Shown here one piece after another: positions 1 through 8,055 of a stretch of DNA of 64,000 nt. The position numbers and the translations under genes were made by a program. The number at the start of each line of letters is the position of its first letter. Positions within the stretch are counted from its first letter, which is position 1. The DNA lies in assembly GCF_029266855.1 (NCBI RefSeq), contig NZ_JAQSWB010000003.1:124001-188000 (forward strand), read 5' to 3'. Origin of the DNA: Fluviicola sp. (GTDB taxonomy: Bacteria; Bacteroidota; Bacteroidia; Flavobacteriales_D; Crocinitomicaceae). A model generated the notes under the pieces. That model was not told the origin of the DNA. It did no database searches and worked only from the letters and a program-made list of their open reading frames with translations.

Positions 1-2
1 TG

Positions 3-3000
3 ACTGATTTAGATAATTGGCCCAGAGCGATCCAGATTGCCTGGCAATTACATGATGAGCTGGGGAATTTGGTCGAAGCAAAAGATTTCTTAATTCGCCC
101 GGATGGTTTCGATATCCCCTACGATGCCGAGCGGATTCACGGGATTTCTACAGAACTTGCCATGGAACAGGGCGAGGCTTTGGAAGATGTTATCGCAGAA
201 TTCAACGAAGCCTTACGAAAAGCAAACTTTGTTGTCGGACAAAACATCCGCTTTGACCTCAATATTATGGGGGCTGAGTTCTTGCGGACTCAGGTTGCAA
301 CGAATATGCATGATCTCCCCGTTTTGGACACCTGTACGGAAGTTACTGCGGAACTGTGTAAAATTCCCGGGGGTCGTGGTGGTAAATTCAAATTACCGAC
401 ACTAACGGAATTACACAATTACTTATTCAACGTTCCTTTCGGTGAAGCGCATAATGCAACTGCCGATGTGGAAGCGACTACGCGCTGTTTCTTTGAATTG
501 ATTCGACGGGAAGTTTTCACAAAAGAAGAACTGAAGGTTGAACTGGAATACTTCGATCGCTTCAAAATAGCGAATCCGGATTATATTCAGCCAATTGGGC
601 TTACCCATCTGAATTTAAAAGAGGAAAGTGCCAAACTCAAAAAACAAACAAGTGATGATTCTGTTTCGATTGACGTCTCGGAAGCAAGGGAACGCTTAAA
701 GGATGTTCCTTTTGTTCACTTGCACAATCATACACAGTTTACCATTCTTCAGTCTACAATGGATGTGAAAGGTTTGGTGAAACAAGCCATTAAGCACAAC
801 ATGCCGGCTGTCGCGTTGACGGATATCGGAAATATGATGGCTGCCTTTCATTTCGAAAAAGCAATTGCCGGAATAAATAAAGAAATTGAGGCTGAAAGAC
901 AGGAAGCTGAGGAAAACGGACAAACGTATAACAGGCAGCCGCTCTTACCGATTATCGGTTGTGAGATGTATGTTTGCCGCGATCGTTTGGATAAAAGCGT
1001 AAAGGACAACGGATCACTGGTTGTTTTTATTGCGAAGAACAAGAAGGGTTATCACAACCTCATCAAGCTGGCTTCGATTGCGCATACTGAAGGAATGTAT
1101 TATGTTCCGCGAATTGATAAATCGGCAATAGAACAATACCACGAAGACCTGATTGTCCTTACCGGGGGCTTAAATGGAGAAATCCCGAGCTTGCTCCTGA
1201 ATGTAGGGGAAAAACAAGCGGAAGAAGCATTGATTTGGTGGAAGAATTTATTCCGGGATGATTTGTACGTGGAGATTATGCGCCACGGGCAGGAAGACGA
1301 AAACCGCGTAAATGCATCCCTGATCAAACTGGCCGAAAAGCATGAAATAAAACTGGTTGCCACGAATAATACCTTTTACGCTACAAAAGAGGATGCAAAC
1401 ACACACGATATTCTTCTTTGTGTAAGAGACGGTGAACAGGTAACGACTCCGAAAGGGAAAGGAAGAAATTTCCGCTTCGGATTGGAGAACGATGAGTATT
1501 ACTTCAAATCATCCGATGAAATGAAGGAATTGTTCCTGGATTTACCGGAAGCAATTGAAAATGTAGCTGAAGTTTTAAATAAGATAGAACCTTATGCGCT
1601 TGCCCGGGAAGTTTTACTTCCGGCTTTCGAAATCCCTGACGAGTTTAAGTATCCGGAAGATGAGGTCGATGGCGGAAAACGGGGAGAAAATGCTTACCTG
1701 AGACATCTGACGTATGAAGGTGCGGCTAAACGTTATCCGGAAATCACGGAAGAGATCCGTGACCGTTTGGATTTCGAGCTGGCTACGATTGAAAAGACAG
1801 GATACCCCGGATATTTCCTTATTGTACAGGATTTTTGTCACGCGGCACGTGAAATGGACGTTTCGGTAGGTCCCGGACGTGGTTCTGCAGCTGGCTCGGC
1901 AGTAGCATATTGTACCGGGATTACCAATGTCGATCCGATTGCTTACGATTTGCTATTTGAGCGTTTCCTGAATCCGGATCGCGTTTCCATGCCCGATATC
2001 GATATCGATTTCGATGATGAAGGTCGTGGTCGCGTAATCGATTGGGTAATTCAAAAATACGGCTCAAACCAGGTTGCGCAGATTATTACTTACGGTACGA
2101 TGGCTGCGAAGTCTTCTATTCGCGATGCGGGCCGTGTTTTGGATTTACCCCTGATCGAAACTAACAGTTTGGCCAAATTGATCCCGGACAACTTTTCATT
2201 GGATGCCATTTTCAATTGGGAAGAGCCCAAATTGGCAGAGAAATTATCCAACAGTCCGCAGGATCTTGCAAATGTCCAGGAATTGCGCTTGATTGCAAAA
2301 GGAACAGATATGCGTGCGCAGGTTTTGAGACAGGCTCAGCGCATTGAAGGTTCTGTCCGGAATACGGGAATTCACGCTTGTGGTGTGATCATTACACCCG
2401 ATGATATCACCAATTTCGTTCCTGTCTCACTTGCAAAAGATACGGGAATGTGGTGTACCCAGTTCGATAACTCCGTTGCTGAAGAAGCCGGATTGTTGAA
2501 AATGGACTTCCTGGGACTGAAGACCTTGACTCTGATCAAGGATGCGGTAAAGAACGTAAAAAAACGACACGGTATTGATCTCGATCCCGATACTTTCCCG
2601 ATCGACGATGAAAAAACATACGAGCTATTCCAGCGAGGTGAAACGGTAGGGATTTTCCAGTACGAGAGTCCGGGGATGCAGAAATACATGCGTGAATTGC
2701 GTCCTTCCGTTTTTGCGGATTTGATCGCCATGAATGCCTTGTACCGTCCGGGTCCTTTGGAATATATTCCCGACTTTATTAAGAGAAAGAACGGAGAACA
2801 GGAAATTAAATACGATTTGGATGCTTGTGAAGAGTATCTGAAAGAAACATACGGAATTACAGTCTACCAGGAGCAGGTAATGCTTTTGTCCCAGAAATTG
2901 GCAGGTTTCTCTAAAGGTGATGCCGATGTCTTGCGTAAAGCAATGGGTAAAAAGCAGCGCTACATCTTGGATAAAATGAAACCCCAGTTTGTTGAGCAGG

Positions 3001-4328
3001 GAGCGCAACGGGGGCACGATCCGGTAGTACTGGAAAAGGTTTGGAAAGACTGGGAAGCATTCGCATCCTATGCCTTCAATAAATCGCATTCCACCTGTTA
3101 TGCCTGGATTGCTTACCAAACGGCCTATCTGAAAGCAAATTACCCTGCTGAATTTATGGCTGCGGTACTTTCCAATAACCTGAACGACATTACACAGGTG
3201 AGCTTCTTCATGGAAGAATGCCGCCGTATGGGAATTGAAGTACTTGGACCGGATGTGAACGAATCTTCGTATGAATTCACGGTAAACCAGGCCGGAGCTG
3301 TTCGCTTTGGTTTGGGTGGAATCAAGGGATTGGGAAGCGGACCGGTTGAAAATATCATCGAAGAACGTCAGAATGGGTTTTTCACCTCGATCTTTGATAT
3401 GACCAAGCGACTGAATTTGCGTTTGGTGAATAAGAAAGCATTGGAGAGCATGGCCTATGCCGGTTGTTTCGATTCCTTCAGGGGAGCACACAGAGCACAG
3501 TACTTTGCTTTGGATCCCGGAGGGAAAACCTTTATTGAGAATGCGCTGAAATACGGAAACAGCTTACAGGATAACGAAAATTCTGCCCAGGTTTCCATGT
3601 TTGGCGAAGCAGCTGATGTGAAAATGCCCGAACCGACTATTCCACAGTCGGAAGAATGGAGTTTGTTATACAAATTGAACCGGGAACGGGAAGTAGTAGG
3701 AATCTTTATCTCCGGTCACCCGCTGGATGATTTCCGGGTAGAGATTGAAGCCTTCTGCAACGGAAACGTGGAACTACTCTCCAATGTGAAAAACCATTTG
3801 GGCCGCGATTTCACTATTCCGGCAATTATCACCGATGCTCAGCATTTGACGACTAAAACCGGGAAACCGTTCGGATTGATCTTAATCGAAGATTATACGA
3901 ATTCACACAAGCAATACATTTTCGGAGATACTTATCTGAAATTCAAACACCTCTTGACCAAAGATTTGTTTGTTGCCATCAAGGGAAGAGTTCAGGAAGG
4001 GCCTTATCCGGACAAGATTACGAAAATGAAACCCATTGAGTTCAGCATTAACTCCATTGAGCAATTGCAGGATATGATGGGAACGAAAACAGCTACGATC
4101 AATATCACGGTTCCGATCAAACTCCTCGATCAGATGATGCTGAACAAGCTTGAATCCATGTTCAAGGAAAGCGAAGAAGGAAACTGTTCGGTTAAATTCA
4201 CGGTGATCGACCATTTGGACAACCTGACAGTAAGCATGCCTTCCAAACGCTTGCGCATCAATCCATCCGCTAAAATGATCTCGGAAATGAAAGAAATGCA
4301 GCTGGAAGTGGGATTTGATACTAATTAA
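3..4328 (+). CDS. dnaE: DNA polymerase III alpha subunit with fused N-terminal proofreading exonuclease (5' partial)
   Basis: Replicative polymerase. The frame is open to the left edge: codons before the TTG at 69 read T-D-L-D-N-W-P-R-A-I-Q-I-A-W-Q-L, which is exonuclease-domain sequence, so the true start and the ExoI motif lie outside the window. Numbering from 69, the exonuclease shows ExoII (GQNIRFDLN, near 58) and ExoIII (HNATADVEAT, near 128). A PHP domain starts near 215 (FVHLHNHTQF). The polymerase palm carries PGRGSAAGSA and the catalytic PDIDIDF at 642-648, followed by finger, HhH and OB-fold regions. The polymerase part has normal DnaE length and the extra ~200 residues are the DnaQ-like domain. 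Fusion of proofreading to DnaE (not the Gram-positive PolC layout) is known in Bacteroidota. No truncation other than the window edge. Confidence 0.95.
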   Translation, partial: TDLDNWPRAIQIAWQLHDELGNLVEAKDFLIRPDGFDIPYDAERIHGISTELAMEQGEALEDVIAEFNEALRKANFVVGQNIRFDLNIMGAEFLRTQVATNMHDLPVLDTCTEVTAELCKIPGGRGGKFKLPTLTELHNYLFNVPFGEAHNATADVEATTRCFFELIRREVFTKEELKVELEYFDRFKIANPDYIQPIGLTHLNLKEESAKLKKQTSDDSVSIDVSEARERLKDVPFVHLHNHTQFTILQSTMDVKGLVKQAIKHNMPAVALTDIGNMMAAFHFEKAIAGINKEIEAERQEAEENGQTYNRQPLLPIIGCEMYVCRDRLDKSVKDNGSLVVFIAKNKKGYHNLIKLASIAHTEGMYYVPRIDKSAIEQYHEDLIVLTGGLNGEIPSLLLNVGEKQAEEALIWWKNLFRDDLYVEIMRHGQEDENRVNASLIKLAEKHEIKLVATNNTFYATKEDANTHDILLCVRDGEQVTTPKGKGRNFRFGLENDEYYFKSSDEMKELFLDLPEAIENVAEVLNKIEPYALAREVLLPAFEIPDEFKYPEDEVDGGKRGENAYLRHLTYEGAAKRYPEITEEIRDRLDFELATIEKTGYPGYFLIVQDFCHAAREMDVSVGPGRGSAAGSAVAYCTGITNVDPIAYDLLFERFLNPDRVSMPDIDIDFDDEGRGRVIDWVIQKYGSNQVAQIITYGTMAAKSSIRDAGRVLDLPLIETNSLAKLIPDNFSLDAIFNWEEPKLAEKLSNSPQDLANVQELRLIAKGTDMRAQVLRQAQRIEGSVRNTGIHACGVIITPDDITNFVPVSLAKDTGMWCTQFDNSVAEEAGLLKMDFLGLKTLTLIKDAVKNVKKRHGIDLDPDTFPIDDEKTYELFQRGETVGIFQYESPGMQKYMRELRPSVFADLIAMNALYRPGPLEYIPDFIKRKNGEQEIKYDLDACEEYLKETYGITVYQEQVMLLSQKLAGFSKGDADVLRKAMGKKQRYILDKMKPQFVEQGAQRGHDPVVLEKVWKDWEAFASYAFNKSHSTCYAWIAYQTAYLKANYPAEFMAAVLSNNLNDITQVSFFMEECRRMGIEVLGPDVNESSYEFTVNQAGAVRFGLGGIKGLGSGPVENIIEERQNGFFTSIFDMTKRLNLRLVNKKALESMAYAGCFDSFRGAHRAQYFALDPGGKTFIENALKYGNSLQDNENSAQVSMFGEAADVKMPEPTIPQSEEWSLLYKLNREREVVGIFISGHPLDDFRVEIEAFCNGNVELLSNVKNHLGRDFTIPAIITDAQHLTTKTGKPFGLILIEDYTNSHKQYIFGDTYLKFKHLLTKDLFVAIKGRVQEGPYPDKITKMKPIEFSINSIEQLQDMMGTKTATINITVPIKLLDQMMLNKLESMFKESEEGNCSVKFTVIDHLDNLTVSMPSKRLRINPSAKMISEMKEMQLEVGFDTN

Positions 4329-4338
4329 GTTGTGGCTT

Positions 4339-4354
4339 CTCCCCTTGAGGGGAG
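4339..4354. repeat. CTCCCC-TTGA-GGGGAG hairpin after dnaE
   Basis: A perfect 6-bp GC-rich stem with a TTGA loop sits 11 bases after the dnaE stop and is followed by AGACTAAGAGGGGTGGG. There is no T-run, so it is not a standard intrinsic terminator. It may be an intergenic repeat of the kind scattered through Bacteroidota genomes; no other copy was noticed in this window. Confidence 0.4.
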
Positions 4355-4453
4355 ACTAAGAGGGGTGGGATTCCGTTATTTCTCCTGTCCACCATCGATT
4401 GTAATATACAAATTATTTCACCTTTCTATCATTAACATAAAAGCACTTTTGGA

Positions 4454-4642
4454 TCACTTCCTCTTAATCCGATACTGATTGATTGAAAACCAAACTGTCC
4501 CGGTAAGAATTAACAACAAGGGCAAAGCACCTGGTTCGTCTTCAACTGTAATCATAAAAATAAGCAGGACAATTCCCAAGATCAGAATTGCAAGCGACAG
4601 GATTCTGCTTGTCTTTTGTGTCTGAGTCATTTCATTTTTCAT
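4454..4642 (-). CDS. small two-helix membrane protein, unknown function
   Basis: A 62-residue protein not matched to a named family. It has a polar N-terminus (about 12 residues), a hydrophobic helix at about 13-32 (ILSLAILILGIVLLIFMITV), a short acidic turn (EDEPGA) and a second helix at about 38-52, ending in a basic tail (RIKRK). That is the form of a small inner-membrane hairpin protein with both ends in the cytoplasm. It stands alone on the minus strand between dnaE (convergent) and the Ada-type zinc protein. Coding status rests on the clean amphipathic layout and single start; function cannot be read from sequence. Confidence 0.6.
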   Translation of the reverse strand: MKNEMTQTQKTSRILSLAILILGIVLLIFMITVEDEPGALPLLLILTGTVWFSINQYRIKRK

Positions 4643-4730
4643 CTTGTAAAGATTAGAACATGTCCATTAAAGTACTTTGAAATACAAAGTTGATGATAAA
4701 AAAGAAATACAGCAAATTTTTGTTGGGATA

Positions 4731-4970
4731 TTAGTGTGTTTTCCATTTCATGTAAGCTTTTCCCATACAATGCCCACAAGGTCGGAAACAATGAATGCGG
4801 GATTCCTTTTCGGATGAAAAGAAAACCCTGTTTTCGCGTTTCATGCGTTTCCCTGATTTACAGTGAAGAGTTCCGTAAATCTTTAAACGGATATTCCCGG
4901 CAAAGACAATTTCGCCTTGTCTGATTTTTCTTCTCAGATCGCTGTTTGATAGGTCTGAATGCTTTATCAT
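4731..4970 (-). CDS. stand-alone Ada-type metal-binding domain protein
   Basis: A 79-residue protein resembling the N-terminal zinc domain of Ada. The core is LHCKSGKRMKRENRVFF (from Cys37) followed by CFRPCGHCM (Cys61, Cys65, Cys68). I chose the ATG at 4970, giving the start MIKHSDLSNSDLRRKI, over an upstream in-frame ATG at 5015 because it fits the usual N-terminus of this small family. In my alignment Cys37, Cys65 and Cys68 match three of the four Ada zinc cysteines, and the position of the methyl-acceptor cysteine is Gly33, so phosphotriester repair activity is doubtful. An AraC-alkyltransferase protein lacking this domain is encoded 1.1 kb upstream. Role unknown; a zinc or DNA-contact module is likely. 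Confidence 0.75.
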   Translation of the reverse strand: MIKHSDLSNSDLRRKIRQGEIVFAGNIRLKIYGTLHCKSGKRMKRENRVFFSSEKESRIHCFRPCGHCMGKAYMKWKTH

Positions 4971-5104
4971 ATTTAAAACCAGCTTGGTGAAAACGGCAGC
5001 GTTTGTAATCACCACCGTTTTTTAACTATTCATTTTTGTACCAGTGATTAATTCTGTCACCATTTTAAATTCTCTTGTGACGCTAAGGGGAGAACTTAAG
5101 AATT

Positions 5105-5189
5105 AAAATCTGCGTCAATCTATTAAATCTGCGAGCTATTTTGAATCCATTGGAATTTTCACACAGATTTCACGGATAACGCAGATTTT
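5105..5189. repeat. imperfect inverted repeat, AAAATCTGCGT type
   Basis: AAAATCTGCGT at 5105-5115 recurs inverted as ACGCAGATTTT at 5179-5189. The similarity continues inward for about 28 bases on each arm (AAATCTGCG against the reverse complement AAATCTGTG). The pair fills most of the gap between the Ada-type zinc gene and the SDR gene. It looks like a degraded mobile repeat or a long hairpin. Confidence 0.5.
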
Positions 5190-5256
5190 GAATCAACAAT
5201 GGCTTTTTATGGACTTCTCTTTTAATCTTACGATCTTAATTTCCATTCAATAAGTG

Positions 5257-6009
5257 TTATTTCGTATTGGACAATCCACCATCAACCGCAATTTCTGCTC
5301 CGTGGATATAGGAAGCGTCATCGGAGGCAAGGAAAAGAACTGTTTTGGCAATTTCAGAAGCTTCTCCGAAGCGCTTGAATGGAAGTGTCGGGATAATCCC
5401 CTGAACTGCTCCATCGATTTGCTCAGCTGTAAGTCCGGTATTATTGAAGATGTTGGTTTTAATATATCCTGGGCTCACCCCATTCACGCGGATGTTTTTC
5501 GCGGTACATTCCGTCGAGAAGGTTTTAATAAAGGATTGAACAGCTGATTTGGCTGCCGAGTAAATGGAGAAATTATCGAATCCGAACCCGGTTACAATGG
5601 AAGTGTTCAGGATAATGGAACCTCCTGCGTTCATTAGCGGTAACAGTTGCTGAACGGTGAAAAATGTTCCTTTTACCAACAGGTTGAAAAGTTCATCGTA
5701 ATGTGCTTCGTCTACTTGTTCGATGGAGGCGAATTTTCCATAGCCTGCGTTTACAAATAGAATGTCCAAATGGTTTGTGTGCAGCTTAACTTGATTTTGT
5801 AACTCGAAAAGGTCTTTCATTTTCCCTGAATCGGATACCAAACCAATCGCATTCGGACCTAGGGCTTTTACTGCTTTATCAACGGTTTCCCGGCTGCGTC
5901 CCGTTATAATTACTGTTGCTCCTTCTTGAATGAATTCCTGCGCTGTGGCAAAACCCATTCCGTTTGTTCCGCCTGTAATAAAGGCTACTTTGTTTTTGAA
6001 TTTTTGCAT
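5257..6009 (-). CDS. SDR family NAD(P)-dependent oxidoreductase
   Basis: A 250-residue classical short-chain dehydrogenase/reductase. The Rossmann nucleotide-binding motif TGGTNGMG is at 12-19, the structural NAG at 87-89, catalytic Ser137 (NTSIV) and the YSAAK motif with Tyr150 and Lys154. The PGYIKT turn follows near 185, and length and order are typical. It would oxidise or reduce an alcohol/carbonyl using NAD(P)(H) in the cytoplasm; the substrate cannot be told. Its start is 149 bp upstream of (on the minus strand, after) the end of the alkyltransferase gene, so co-transcription with it is possible but unproven. Confidence 0.92.
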   Translation of the reverse strand: MQKFKNKVAFITGGTNGMGFATAQEFIQEGATVIITGRSRETVDKAVKALGPNAIGLVSDSGKMKDLFELQNQVKLHTNHLDILFVNAGYGKFASIEQVDEAHYDELFNLLVKGTFFTVQQLLPLMNAGGSIILNTSIVTGFGFDNFSIYSAAKSAVQSFIKTFSTECTAKNIRVNGVSPGYIKTNIFNNTGLTAEQIDGAVQGIIPTLPFKRFGEASEIAKTVLFLASDDASYIHGAEIAVDGGLSNTK

Positions 6010-6074
6010 GGTGTTTGTTTTAAACTTGAATGCAAAGGTTCGGATAGTTGGGTGGCGATAAAACCCGGAACTTG

Positions 6075-6926
6075 CTAAAGAAGTTCAGGATGTGCTTTTG
6101 TTCCTTCCCAGCCAATAATTGCTTTTTTGCGCGTGCTTCCCCACATATAGCCGCCGATTATTCCGGTAGATTGAATTACACGGTGGCAGGGAATCAGGAA
6201 CGCAACCGGGTTACTACCGATTGCTGTACCTACTGCCCTTGAAGCTTTCGGGTGTTCAATTTGATTTGCAATGGTTCCGTAAGTTGTCAATTGCCCCATT
6301 GGAATTTTTAAAAGTGCCTGCCAAACTTTGAGCTGGAAGTCTGTTCCCTTCAGGTGCAGTTTGATCTCACTTAATTTGGTCCAGTCGTGGCTAAAGATGT
6401 GAATTGCATTTTGCTGAATGGGATCTGTCATTTGCCTGAAATGTGCATTGGGGAAATGCTGCTGCATGATTGAAAATGCAAGGGATTCATCTTCTGAAAA
6501 AGCCAGGTAGCAGATCCCTTTTTCGGTCGAAGCCACCAATATGTTTCCAAAAGGGCTTTCCGCAAAACTGTAATTGATAACCAGGTCTCTTCCTCCGTTT
6601 TTGTATTCGGCGGGTGTCATTCCTTCAATATTGATGAACAAATCATGCAAACGCCCCGTTCCCGAAAGCCCGGTTTCATATGCGGCTTCAAACAGCGTTG
6701 CCTGGTTTTCTTTTAAAAGGGCTTTGGCATATTCCACGGTGGTAAATTGCAGAAACTTCTTCGGACTGGTACCGGCCCATTCGCTGAAGAGCCGCTGAAA
6801 GTGAAAGGAACTGAGGTGAACTTTCTTTGCAACGTCTTCCAGTTTGGGCTGTTCTCTGAAATTTGCCTGAATATATTCAATTGCCTCTGCAATTCGCTGG
6901 TAATTGATTGTTTGCTGTTCGGTCAT
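6075..6926 (-). CDS. AraC-type regulator fused to methylated-DNA-protein-cysteine methyltransferase (Ada-like, no zinc domain)
   Basis: A 283-residue protein. Residues about 10-110 form an AraC-type double helix-turn-helix (LEDVAKKVHLSSFHFQRLF, then a second helix pair ending GMTPAEYK). Residues about 120-275 form the O6-alkylguanine-DNA alkyltransferase domain, with the active-site PCHRV at 246-250 (acceptor Cys247) and the upstream YGTIA/RAVGTAIGSNP helix. It repairs O6-methylguanine by suicide transfer. E. coli Ada also has an N-terminal zinc domain that senses methylphosphotriesters; here it is absent, so the usual switch to an activator is missing. Such AraC-Ogt fusions are common in Bacteroidota. 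Confidence 0.93.
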   Translation of the reverse strand: MTEQQTINYQRIAEAIEYIQANFREQPKLEDVAKKVHLSSFHFQRLFSEWAGTSPKKFLQFTTVEYAKALLKENQATLFEAAYETGLSGTGRLHDLFINIEGMTPAEYKNGGRDLVINYSFAESPFGNILVASTEKGICYLAFSEDESLAFSIMQQHFPNAHFRQMTDPIQQNAIHIFSHDWTKLSEIKLHLKGTDFQLKVWQALLKIPMGQLTTYGTIANQIEHPKASRAVGTAIGSNPVAFLIPCHRVIQSTGIIGGYMWGSTRKKAIIGWEGTKAHPELL

Positions 6927-7003
6927 TGTATTCCGTTTTTTACCACAAAGTTCGAAGTAAAATAAACTTCATAAAACCCGGAACTTGCTTTATTTCGCCC
7001 TGC

Positions 7004-7375
7004 TTACGTCGATTCATGATTGCCACGATATCCGGGAATAGGAGTGTAGCCTCGTTTTTTGATGTCTTCGAAATCATCATTTCGCGTGGTTTTGATCTCC
7101 CAGGTCATAATATAGTCAGGGTTTTTAATGATTTCACCGGTCATTTTCTCACGGTATTCTCCTTCTTTTGCTTTTTTGATCGTATCCTTGTCGTAAGGTA
7201 TTGTAAAAACACTCTTGTCTTCTCTGATTATCTTGAAAAACCCGTCCACGGTCAGTTTAGCAACAGTTCCATGTGTTTGGTACTGTTCAATTATTTCCCC
7301 TTCCTGGTCAGTAAAAGTAAGACCGACAAGAAATACTTTCCCTTTCAGATGATTTCGTAATTCGCTCCAATTCAT
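7004..7375 (-). CDS. hypothetical protein, 123 residues
   Basis: Not recognised. A soluble, charged protein without signal peptide or membrane segment, beginning MNWSELRNHLKGKVFLVGLTF. The first 90 residues look like a small beta-rich domain (GKVFLVGLTFTDQEG, HGTVAKLTVDGFFKIIR, SVFTIPYD) followed by MTWEI and a basic tail. The pattern of alternating hydrophobic residues and the codon use are those of a real gene. It lies between the Ada-like gene and the hemoglobin gene on the same strand, with gaps of 77 and 115 bp, so an operon is not implied. Confidence 0.7.
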   Translation of the reverse strand: MNWSELRNHLKGKVFLVGLTFTDQEGEIIEQYQTHGTVAKLTVDGFFKIIREDKSVFTIPYDKDTIKKAKEGEYREKMTGEIIKNPDYIMTWEIKTTRNDDFEDIKKRGYTPIPGYRGNHEST

Positions 7376-7490
7376 ACTGTCTCTTATTGATGTATTTTTT
7401 CAAGATACATATAATTTTATCGTCCGGAGGCAGATTAAATGCTATTATCTGTTAAGTTTTCTGATAATTTATAAAACGAAGAAAAGACAT

Positions 7491-7970
7491 TTAATGGGTG
7501 TCGGGAATGTATGGTCCGCCAGTTTCTCCCCAGCCCCATTTCGGCATAGGTTCGTTGGTGTCCATCGGATTCTCTGTCAACTGGGAATTGATCACTGCAA
7601 GCCGTGTTCCCCACTCGATATAACCTACGAAAGCTGAACGGAACTCCGGATCGCTTTTAAGCCCGACCTCATCTGCGGTCTGTAATAACAGATGTACCCA
7701 GCGCTGCCGTTTTTCCTCTGTGAGCATCTTACCGATATGTTTGCCGATCATTTTGGCGTGACTGCCGTTGTCGTGTGTGCTGTACAATTTTTCCCCGCCA
7801 AAAACTTCTGCTACAAAGTTGGAAACGTGTTTCACATGTTCCGGCGACATATCCTTAAAAACCTCGCCCAACAGATCGTCCTTCAATACTTTGTCGTAAA
7901 ACCGGGAGAATAAATTTTCAAAGGTTTGGATATCGCCTGCCCATTCGTATAAAGTGGGTATTTTTTTCAT
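7491..7970 (-). CDS. truncated hemoglobin, group II type
   Basis: A 159-residue globin of the two-over-two fold. Recognisable positions are YEW at the N-terminus, FYDKVL with B10-type Tyr25, MSPEHVKHVSNFVAEVFGG (about 41-59), a likely proximal histidine in MIGKHIGKM (His78) and Trp91 in the G8 position typical of group II. The C-terminal tail (PMPKWGWGETGGPYIPDTH) is longer than in minimal globins. It binds haem in the cytoplasm; group II proteins are linked to oxygen or NO chemistry and redox stress, but a precise role is not visible. It has its own spacing on both sides and is probably transcribed alone. Confidence 0.9.
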   Translation of the reverse strand: MKKIPTLYEWAGDIQTFENLFSRFYDKVLKDDLLGEVFKDMSPEHVKHVSNFVAEVFGGEKLYSTHDNGSHAKMIGKHIGKMLTEEKRQRWVHLLLQTADEVGLKSDPEFRSAFVGYIEWGTRLAVINSQLTENPMDTNEPMPKWGWGETGGPYIPDTH

Positions 7971-8055
7971 GTGTTGTTTATTGATCTTGATCAGGATCTA
8001 AAATACAAATTATTTGCCGCGATCGTTTGCCGGAATGCCCGGATCTGAGAGATTT

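Noticed and set aside
69-71. TTG as the start of the dnaE gene
   Set aside because: The frame is open further upstream and encodes typical exonuclease-domain residues to the left edge, so the gene is cut by the window.
2625-3491. 288-codon open frame antisense to dnaE
   Set aside because: It lies fully inside a conserved polymerase gene on the other strand, with no domain or signal of its own; a shadow of codon bias.
4339-4354. Intrinsic terminator for dnaE
   Set aside because: A good stem but no T-run follows; listed as a hairpin only.
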